The position numbers were made by a program, and so were the translations under genes. Positions 13,142 through 19,777 of a stretch of DNA of 32,921 nt are shown one piece after another. How positions within the stretch are numbered: position 1 is the stretch's first letter; the number at the start of each line of letters is the position of its first letter. The stretch is from JAPXSY01 sp034003585. GTDB taxonomy: Bacteria > Verrucomicrobiota > Kiritimatiellia > RFP12 > UBA1067. The stretch lies in NCBI GenBank assembly GCA_034003585.1, contig JAVEYH010000026.1, positions 1-32,921 on the forward strand, read 5' to 3'. The notes under the pieces are model-generated. The model had not been told where the DNA came from, did no database searches, and was given only the letters and a program-made list of their open reading frames with translations.

Positions 13142-14655
13142 TGTACACGGCAGGCTCCAGATGCAGACACGGTCGGAGTGTCGCGGCGGTGTTTTTTTGT
13201 TTTCTTGTTTTATACGCCTGGACCGCGCAGCGCGGGGTGAGCTGGCAGGACAGCGGGTATTTTCAATACCGCATGCTGACGGCGGATTTCACGGGGGCGT
13301 ACGGGCTGGCGCTGTCGCATCCGCTTTACCTACTCCTCGCGCAAGGATTCGCTCTCCTGTTTCCGCAGGGCGGGACATGTTACGCGATCAATCTGTTCAG
13401 CGGGGTCGGGCTGGCGTTGGCGGCGGCAGTTCTTTTTGCGCTGGTCACATCGCTCACGGGAAGTCGGCGCTGCGGCGTGCTGGCCAGTGTGACCTTGGGC
13501 CTGTCGCACATGGCGTGGTGGTTGGCGACGCTCGCCGAAGTCTACACGTGGTCTTTGGCGTGTCTGATGTTGGAGGTCGCGTGTCTGGCCCGGATTTGCG
13601 GGCGGCGTGATTTCCGCTGGGTGGTGGCGCTTTTCGGTCTGAACGGTGCGCATTTCGCGATCCATCCTGCGGCCTTGCTGGGGCTGCCCGTTTACGGGTG
13701 CGTGGCGTGGGCGGTGGTGCGGCGGGGTAGAGGGGCGGAGGGACGGGTCGGACGCGTGTTGCGATATGCGGGACGTGCCGGTGCGCTGGCGGGGGTATGG
13801 CTGATCGGCGCCGGGCCGTTAATGTGGCTCACGGTTGCCGTCTGCAGGGAATCGGGCGACGCGGCGGGCACGTTCGCGAGTCTGCTTTTCGGCACGCAGT
13901 ATCAGGGAGCGGTGTTGGGAACCGCAAGACCGGCATGGGGACTGGTGCGGACAAACCTGCTGCTGGCAGGGGCGAGCCTGCTGAGTCCGTGCTGGCTCCT
14001 CGCGGCGCGGGGCTGGGGAGCAGCGCGGGGGCGGCCGTTTTTTCGCGCGGCGTTATTGGGGTTAACGGTGACGCACGCGCTCTTCTGGGTACGCTATTTT
14101 GTGCCGGATCAGGCGACTTTTGTGCTGCCGACACTGGGATTGGCAGCGGTGTGGATGGGAATGGGCGCGGCGCGCTACGGGGCCCGCACGGTGACGGCCC
14201 TGCTGGCGGTCGGCATGTGTGTGCAGGTGGCGCTGCCACCGCTGTTGGCGCACACGGCGCGGTGTTTTGCCGCACGCGGGCGTACCCTGCCGTTCCGCGA
14301 TGAGGCGCGGTATTGGCTGGTGCCGTGGAAACACAACGAGCGCTCGGCGCAACGGTTTGCGGCAGCGGTCGACAGGCAATTGAACGCGGGGGATCTGCTG
14401 ATCGGGGATCGGACGGCCGTGAATCCGGTCATGGCGGCGCGGGCCGCGAAAACGGTGGGCACGGCATGGCGGCTGGTATCGGAGTGGAACGGCGAGACGG
14501 AGGCGGAGACGCTTACGCTTGCCGCGGCGGCGCTGCGTGAAGGCCGGCGCGTGTATGTGGTCTCGCCGGTGCCGGGATACGCGCCCGCCGCGCTGTTGGC
14601 GCGGTATGCTTTCGCGAAAGAGGGGGTCTTGTGGCGCGTGAGGGAGAAACGGTGA
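13138..14655 (+). CDS. DUF2723-like GT-C membrane protein
   Basis: A 505-residue protein with about ten hydrophobic segments up to residue 400 and a soluble C-terminal part. QDSGYFQYRM (37-46) gives the acidic residue of the first outer loop; SHPLYLLL (60-67) and TLAEVYTW (131-138) are typical of DUF2723, the family that includes the eukaryotic TMEM260 O-mannosyltransferase. It would transfer a sugar from a lipid carrier outside the cytoplasmic membrane, to a glycan or to a protein. The start overlaps the small Cys-rich gene, and the stop overlaps the aminotransferase start (GTGA, 14652-14655). Confidence 0.75.
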   Translation: MMYTAGSRCRHGRSVAAVFFCFLVLYAWTAQRGVSWQDSGYFQYRMLTADFTGAYGLALSHPLYLLLAQGFALLFPQGGTCYAINLFSGVGLALAAAVLFALVTSLTGSRRCGVLASVTLGLSHMAWWLATLAEVYTWSLACLMLEVACLARICGRRDFRWVVALFGLNGAHFAIHPAALLGLPVYGCVAWAVVRRGRGAEGRVGRVLRYAGRAGALAGVWLIGAGPLMWLTVAVCRESGDAAGTFASLLFGTQYQGAVLGTARPAWGLVRTNLLLAGASLLSPCWLLAARGWGAARGRPFFRAALLGLTVTHALFWVRYFVPDQATFVLPTLGLAAVWMGMGAARYGARTVTALLAVGMCVQVALPPLLAHTARCFAARGRTLPFRDEARYWLVPWKHNERSAQRFAAAVDRQLNAGDLLIGDRTAVNPVMAARAAKTVGTAWRLVSEWNGETEAETLTLAAAALREGRRVYVVSPVPGYAPAALLARYAFAKEGVLWRVREKR

Positions 14656-16118
14656 ACAAGCGGATTTTTTTATCTCCGCCCTGGCTGGGCGGACAGGAGC
14701 GGGCGCGGGTGGAGGAGGCGTTCGCCTCGGGATATCTCGCGCCGTGCGGGCCGATGGTTGAGCGCTTCGAACGGGAGTTCGCGGAAGCGGTGGGCGCGCC
14801 ATACGCCTGCGCGGTGTCGAGCGGGACCGCGGCGCTGGAACTGCTGTTTCACGAACTGGGCGTGACGCGCGGCGACCGCGTGTTCTGTTCGGACCTGACC
14901 TTCGTCTCGTCGATCGCGCCGGCGGTGCGGCGGGGTGCGGAGCCGGTGTTTCTCGACAGCGATGAGGCCACCTGGACGATGGACCCGGGGCTGTTGGAGG
15001 AGGCGCTGGCGCGGGCCGCGAAAGAGGGGCGGCTGCCGAAGGCCGTGGTGGCCGTGGATCTGTACGGCCAGTGCTGCGACTACCTGCGCATCGGGGCGGC
15101 GTGCGCGCGGTACGGGGTGCCGCTGATCCTGGATGCGGCTGAGGCTCTGGGGGCGGTTTATTGCGACAACGAAGCGGGCGCAAAGGGAAGGGGAAAAGGG
15201 GAGAACGCCGAACGCCGAACGCCGAACGCCGAACGAAGAAGTGGGGGAGAGAGGGGGGAGAACGCTCAACGTTCAAGGGAGGAAGGCGGGCGACGGAGTG
15301 CGGCGGATGCGGCGTGGGCGGTGGTCTACTCGTTCAACGGGAACAAAATCATCACGACTTCGGGAGGCGGGATGATCGTGTCGCGCGATGCCGGGGTGAT
15401 CGAACGTGCGCGGAAGCGCTCGCAGCAGGCGCGTGAACCGGTTGTCTGGTACGAGCATGAGGAGTTGGGATACAACTTCCGGATGAGTAACATTGTGGCG
15501 GCAATCGGCGTGGGGCAACTGGAGGCGCTGGAGCGGATCCTCGCGCAGAAACGGCGGATTTTCGGGTGGTACCGCGAAATGTTAGAGGGGCGGGTGGCGT
15601 GCCGCTTTATGCCGGAGGCGGCGTATGGCCGGTGCACGCGGTGGCTTACGGTGATCGAGTTATTGCGACCACGAAGTGGGGGGAGTTCATTTGTGCATGA
15701 GTGCATGAGTTCATTAGTTGGAGGGAAGGGGGAGAACGCAGAACGCTCAACGCTCAACGCTCAACGTTCAAGTGGGGAGGTGAGGGAGAAATGCGGGAAT
15801 GCGGGAATGCGGGAATGCCTGAATCAGGGGGAGGGGAAGAACGCAGAACGCGGAACGCAGAACGCGGAATGCAGAAGTGGGGGGCCGGGGGCAGAGGTAC
15901 TGCGGGTGATCGCGGCGTTGGAGAGTGATCATATCGAGGCGCGGCCGGTCTGGAAGCCGATGCATCTGCAGCCGGTGTTCCGGGATGCGAGGATCCATGG
16001 GGGCGCGGTCAGCGAGCGGCTTTTCGCCAACGGGGTCTGTCTGCCGTCGGGTGCCGGCTTGGAACGGGCGGAGGTGATCCGCATCAGTGAACGGATAGGC
16101 AATTGTCTGATAGGGTAG
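14652..16118 (+). CDS. pglE: PglE/DegT-family sugar aminotransferase with two large repeat inserts
   Basis: A 488-residue PLP enzyme; relatives are usually 360-400 residues. RIFLSPPWLGGQE opens the protein as in PglE/LegC-type enzymes. SSGTAALEL is at 56-64, D161 in LILDAAEALG pairs with the PLP nitrogen, K232 in SFNGNKIITTSGGGM forms the Schiff base, and RPVWKPMHLQPVF (431-443) is the substrate-binding end. It would aminate a UDP-4-keto-6-deoxy sugar made by PglF. The excess length is two repeat islands at about residues 172-218 and 336-414, both in loops: just before the PLP-lysine strand and in the C-terminal domain. GTG 14652 is chosen over GTG 14631 because GGGAG at 14642-14646 is well placed and the family N terminus begins here. 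Confidence 0.87.
   Translation: MNKRIFLSPPWLGGQERARVEEAFASGYLAPCGPMVERFEREFAEAVGAPYACAVSSGTAALELLFHELGVTRGDRVFCSDLTFVSSIAPAVRRGAEPVFLDSDEATWTMDPGLLEEALARAAKEGRLPKAVVAVDLYGQCCDYLRIGAACARYGVPLILDAAEALGAVYCDNEAGAKGRGKGENAERRTPNAERRSGGERGENAQRSREEGGRRSAADAAWAVVYSFNGNKIITTSGGGMIVSRDAGVIERARKRSQQAREPVVWYEHEELGYNFRMSNIVAAIGVGQLEALERILAQKRRIFGWYREMLEGRVACRFMPEAAYGRCTRWLTVIELLRPRSGGSSFVHECMSSLVGGKGENAERSTLNAQRSSGEVREKCGNAGMRECLNQGEGKNAERGTQNAECRSGGPGAEVLRVIAALESDHIEARPVWKPMHLQPVFRDARIHGGAVSERLFANGVCLPSGAGLERAEVIRISERIGNCLIG
15203..15278 (+). repeat. In-frame word island in aminotransferase, first copy
   Basis: Five GAACGCC-type heptamers in tandem (15203-15237), AGAAGTGGGGG, a purine-rich spacer, then AACGCTC AACGTTC (15261-15274) and AAGGGAGG. 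It is the cleanest GAACGCC array in the window and encodes a heptapeptide repeat of ERRTPNA type. Confidence 0.85.
15660..15876 (+). repeat. In-frame composite word island in aminotransferase, second copy
   Basis: In order: a TTATTGCGACCAC half-hairpin (15660-15679, right arm cut after GTGG); GTGCATGA words (15693-15720); GAACGCA/AACGCTC heptamers (15734-15770) with AAGTGGGG; AATGCGGG octamers (15790-15823); GAACGCA/GAACGCG heptamers (15839-15872) ending in AGAAGTGG. It encodes about 79 residues. Confidence 0.85.
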
Positions 16119-16142
16119 AATGTGGTTAAATTACCATAACGC

Positions 16143-18038
16143 ATGAAAAAAGAGTGGCAAGAGCGTTTCGGAGTCGGACTGGGACGGCTCGGCTGTTTTC
16201 TGCTGGACACGGCGGTCATGGCGGTCGCGTATCTGACCGCCTTCATTCTGCGGTTTGATTTCGCGGAGCCGCATTGGGGATGGGGGGGCGTTGCGCGTTC
16301 CTTTGTCTCCGTGTGGGCGGTGCAAATGCTGGCGTTGCGGCTTTTCGGGTGCGGCAGGCTCGTGTGGCGGTATGTGAGTGTCGGGGATGTGCCGCAATTT
16401 GTCTGTGCCGTTTTCTTTTCGACAACCGTTCTGGTGCTGTTGCGGATGGCGTTGCCGGGACACCTGTCCTTGCGCCCCCCTTACAGCATCACGTTTTTCA
16501 ACAGTTTCCTGGTTACGGGCGGATTGCTCGGAGTGCGGTTGCTGTGGCGCCTGCTGGTTGAGGGATTCCCCGGGTCGCGGGAGGTGGTGGCGTCGGAGGG
16601 AACCCGTTTGTCGGGGCGGGTGAGGCGGGTGTTGCTGGTGGGGGCGGGTGAGGCCGGGAATCTGGTGGCGCGCGAGCTGAAACGCCAGGGTGGCAGGCGT
16701 CAGCGGGTGGTGGGTTTTCTGGATGACGATCCGGCAAAACGGCATGCCCGGATACAGGGCTTTCCGGTGGTGGGAGAGATCGGCGCCCTGCCGAAGGCGG
16801 TGCGCAGATACGCGGTCGATGAGGTGGTCATCGCGATGGTCCGGGTACCCCGGGACGTGATCCGGAGGGTGGTGCGGTTGTGTGAGCGGGCGCACGTGCC
16901 GGCGCGGATTGTACCGGGGTATTACGAACTGATTGAGGGGAGTCTGACCGCATCCAAGATCCGGGACATGGATGTGGCGGACCTGTTGGGGCGTGAAGAG
17001 GTGACTCCGGACAACGGGCCTGTGGTGTCGCTGTTCACGCAGAAGCGGGTTCTGATCACGGGGGCCGGGGGTTCGATCGGGAGCGAGCTGGTGAGGCAGG
17101 TTCTCCGCACAGGGCCGGAGTTGCTCGTGCTGGTCGACCGGTCGGAGAACGCCTTATATGAGATCGAACGCGAGATCCGGAAACTCGGCGCGATCCCGCC
17201 GATCCTGGCGGTGTTGGCGGATGTGGGGGATGCGCAACGGATGCAAGCGATTTTCCGTCAGGTGAAGCCGCAGCTTGTGGTGCATTCCGCCGCCCACAAG
17301 CATGTGCCGCTGATGGAGCAGAATCCGGTTGAGGCGGTGAAGAACAATGTGTTGGCGACGCGGGCGCTGGGCGAACTGGCCGTCGCGAGCGGCACGGAAC
17401 GGTTTGTTCTGATTTCGACTGACAAAGCGGTCAGGCCGATCTCGGTGATGGGGATGACCAAGCGGTTGGCGGAAGCGGCGCTGCAGGAGTTGAATACGCG
17501 CGGGCAGACGCGTTTTTCCGCCGTGCGTTTCGGGAATGTGCTGGGGTCATCGGGGTCCGTCGTGCCGCTGTTCCGCGAGCAGATCCGGAAAGGGGAGGCG
17601 GTGACGGTCACGCATCCGGAGATGCGGCGGTACTTCATGACGATTGCGGAAGCGGTGGCACTCGTGCTGCAGGCAGCGGCCTTGGCGGAAGGGGGGGGGG
17701 TCTTTGTCCTGGATATGGGTGAGCCGGTGAGGATCGTGGAACTGGCTGAGGAGATGATCGCGCTTTCGGGGTTGCGGCCCTATGAGGACATTCCGATCGT
17801 GTTCACGAGTATCCGTCCCGGGGAAAAACTTTTTGAAGAGCTGGACGTGAGCGAGCGTTCGGCCTATAAGACCGGGCATGCGCGGATTTTTGTGAGCAAA
17901 ACGGCGCCCGCGGATTCCGCGCGTGTCGAAGGGATGCTGGCCGCCTGCCGCCGTTTGGCCGAGAACGGAGCGGCCGCGGACGAGGTGCGGGGGGTGCTGC
18001 AGGAGATGGTCCGTGACATCGGAAGGGAAGAATCGTGA
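16143..18038 (+). CDS. pglF: PglF/WbpM-like membrane UDP-GlcNAc 4,6-dehydratase
   Basis: A 631-residue protein of full family length. It has four N-terminal membrane helices (about 17-38, 52-70, 85-104, 117-137), a CoA_binding-like Rossmann domain (VLLVGAGEAGN, 163-173; VVGFLDDDP, 189-197), then the dehydratase: GAGGSIG (307-313), AAHKHVPLME (383-392), S425-T-D-K and M436-x3-K440, the Ser-Met-Lys active site of WbpM/PglF. RPGEKLFEEL is near the C terminus. It converts UDP-GlcNAc to the 4-keto-6-deoxy sugar used by PglE. It carries no word island, unlike the genes on both sides, but has a G10 run at 17691-17700. Its stop overlaps the exosortase start (GTGA). Confidence 0.92.
   Translation: MKKEWQERFGVGLGRLGCFLLDTAVMAVAYLTAFILRFDFAEPHWGWGGVARSFVSVWAVQMLALRLFGCGRLVWRYVSVGDVPQFVCAVFFSTTVLVLLRMALPGHLSLRPPYSITFFNSFLVTGGLLGVRLLWRLLVEGFPGSREVVASEGTRLSGRVRRVLLVGAGEAGNLVARELKRQGGRRQRVVGFLDDDPAKRHARIQGFPVVGEIGALPKAVRRYAVDEVVIAMVRVPRDVIRRVVRLCERAHVPARIVPGYYELIEGSLTASKIRDMDVADLLGREEVTPDNGPVVSLFTQKRVLITGAGGSIGSELVRQVLRTGPELLVLVDRSENALYEIEREIRKLGAIPPILAVLADVGDAQRMQAIFRQVKPQLVVHSAAHKHVPLMEQNPVEAVKNNVLATRALGELAVASGTERFVLISTDKAVRPISVMGMTKRLAEAALQELNTRGQTRFSAVRFGNVLGSSGSVVPLFREQIRKGEAVTVTHPEMRRYFMTIAEAVALVLQAAALAEGGGVFVLDMGEPVRIVELAEEMIALSGLRPYEDIPIVFTSIRPGEKLFEELDVSERSAYKTGHARIFVSKTAPADSARVEGMLAACRRLAENGAAADEVRGVLQEMVRDIGREES
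17691..17700 (+). repeat. G10 homopolymer within the dehydratase gene
   Basis: Ten G in a row, encoding the Gly run in LAEGGGVFVLD. Tracts of this length are prone to slippage in bacteria that use poly-G phase variation. A one-base change would truncate the last fifth of the protein. Confidence 0.7.
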
Positions 18039-19768
18039 GGCGGCCTTTGAAAAGGATCCGGGTGATTGCCTGCGGGATCATCGGCCTTGCGGCACTGATC
18101 CACTACCGCGCGATGTTTGTGGCCACGGCGGCGATGTTTGCCGAGCCGCTGGAGGACATGTCGCACGGGTGGCTGGTTCCGGTGTTCAGCCTGTATGTGT
18201 TGTGGCGTCAGCGCAACGCCTTGCGCGCGGCGGCCGGACGGCCGGACGGGGCTGGGGCGGGGTGGGTGGCGCTGTTTCTGGTGATCGCGTGGTTCGGAAG
18301 CCGCGGCGGGCAATCGCGCATGGAACAGGTGTCGTTCATCGGGTTGGTTTGGTCTGTGCCGTACGCCTTGTGGGGACGCCGGGTGGAGCGGCTGATGCGT
18401 TTCCCTGCGGCGTTTCTGTTTTTTGCCGTTCCGCTCTCGTCCTTCCTGGATTTCTTCACGATACACCTGCGGCTCGTCACTTCGGTGCTGGCCACCGGGA
18501 TCCTGAACGGTTTGGGGTTGGCGGTGGAGAGGTCCGGCACCGCGCTTTTTTCCCGTGTGCCCGGCGGGACCTTCAATGTGGATGTGGCGGACCCGTGCAG
18601 CGGGATCCGCTCTTTGTTCGCGCTGATGGCGCTGACGGCGGCGTATGCGTATTTCACGCGGAAGGGCTTATGGCGCAAGTGGGCGTTGTTCGCCTGCTCC
18701 CTGCCGATCGCCATGATCGGGAACATGGTCCGCATCATGTCCATCTGTCTGATCGCGCGGTGGTTCGGGCAGGAAACCGCAACCGGGTTTTACCATGATT
18801 ATTCCGGGTATGTGGTGTTTCTGGTCGGGGTTCTGCTGATGGTACAGGCTGGCGAATGGATCGGGAAGGGGGAGGGTAAGGGGAACGCCGAACGCCGAAC
18901 GCCGAACGCCGAACACGAAAAAGGAAAAGAGGGAGAGAACGTCGAACGCTCACCGCTCACCGTTCAACGTTCAAGTGAAGAGGGGGAGGAGAACGCCGAA
19001 CGCCGAATGCCGAACGCGGAACGGAGAAGTGGGGGAGGGGCGTGGGTGGTGTGCGGGGTGTGCGTGGCGGTGTTGGCGGTGTTTGCGGCGAATCGCGCGA
19101 TGCCGCCGCCGGTGTATGATGACGCCGCGTTTGTCGCGAAGACCTTGCCGGAGCGTGTGGGGGGGTTCACCGGATGGAGGCCGCTCTTCTGTCACAACCC
19201 CCAGTGTTTGCAGGGAATCGAAGCGCGTGCGGGATTGTCGGAAACGAAACCGGTTCAGCGGTGTCCCGGATGCGGGGGCGAGTTGTTCCCGATCTCGCTG
19301 GGGGAGGCGAGTGAACTGCCGAGCGATACGGTGATTCTCAAGCGGACCTACCGTTCGGTGGACGGGGTTTCGTATGCGGTCAGCGTTGTTCTCGGAGGAC
19401 GCAGCCGGAACAGCATTCACCGGGCCGAATTGTGTTTGCCGGCGCAGGGGTATGTGATGTTGGATGCCGAACGGTTGGTCTTGCGGTTGGTGGGGCGTGC
19501 GCCGTTGCGGGTTCGTAGCCTCCGGGCCGCGCGGCGGGGAGGGGGCGAGGTACAACTCCTGTACTGGTTTATGAGCCGGGAGCGGGAAAGCTGTTCGCAC
19601 ACGGAACGGATCCTGTTCGATGTATGGGACCGTTCTTTTCATAATCGGATCAACCGTTGGGTGATGGTCGCGGTGAATGCCGCGTCCGGCTTGGCGGCTC
19701 CGGAACAGGTTGAAGGGTTCGAGGCGTTTCTGTCCGAATTGTATCCCGCACTGATGGTCGGGCGTTGA
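18035..19768 (+). CDS. Exosortase fused to an EpsI-type domain
   Basis: A 577-residue protein. Residues 1-275 are a multi-pass exosortase with the catalytic set C188 (DPCSGIRSL), R233 (GNMVRI) and H254 (YHDYSGY). Exosortases cut and transfer proteins carrying PEP-CTERM-like tails at the outside of the membrane. Residues 277-334 are repeat-derived linker. A membrane segment (about 336-352) and an EpsI/DUF3485 domain follow, with IHRAELCLPAQGY (461-473). Before it, C386-x4-C391 and C410-x2-C413 form a likely metal knuckle that I do not know as a standard EpsI feature. Exosortase plus EpsI genes in EPS loci are well known; here they are one protein joined through the repeat island. GTG 18035 overlaps the pglF stop and has GGAAGGGAAG upstream. 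Confidence 0.88.
   Translation: MRRPLKRIRVIACGIIGLAALIHYRAMFVATAAMFAEPLEDMSHGWLVPVFSLYVLWRQRNALRAAAGRPDGAGAGWVALFLVIAWFGSRGGQSRMEQVSFIGLVWSVPYALWGRRVERLMRFPAAFLFFAVPLSSFLDFFTIHLRLVTSVLATGILNGLGLAVERSGTALFSRVPGGTFNVDVADPCSGIRSLFALMALTAAYAYFTRKGLWRKWALFACSLPIAMIGNMVRIMSICLIARWFGQETATGFYHDYSGYVVFLVGVLLMVQAGEWIGKGEGKGNAERRTPNAEHEKGKEGENVERSPLTVQRSSEEGEENAERRMPNAERRSGGGAWVVCGVCVAVLAVFAANRAMPPPVYDDAAFVAKTLPERVGGFTGWRPLFCHNPQCLQGIEARAGLSETKPVQRCPGCGGELFPISLGEASELPSDTVILKRTYRSVDGVSYAVSVVLGGRSRNSIHRAELCLPAQGYVMLDAERLVLRLVGRAPLRVRSLRAARRGGGEVQLLYWFMSRERESCSHTERILFDVWDRSFHNRINRWVMVAVNAASGLAAPEQVEGFEAFLSELYPALMVGR
18883..19030 (+). repeat. In-frame word island joining exosortase and EpsI
   Basis: GAACGCC array (18883-18914), a purine-rich spacer, GAACGCT/CACCGCT/CAACGTT heptamers (18937-18972) with CAAGTGAAG, then a second GAACGCC-type array (18991-19026) with AGAAGTGGGG. 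It encodes residues 283-334, exactly the join between the two domains. Confidence 0.85.
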
Positions 19769-19777
19769 GAGAGGCGT

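Noticed and set aside
14062..15276. 404-residue Pro/Arg-rich frame antisense to the DUF2723 and aminotransferase genes
   Set aside because: Open only because GC-rich codons and the six-frame-open words leave few stops; no domain is visible.
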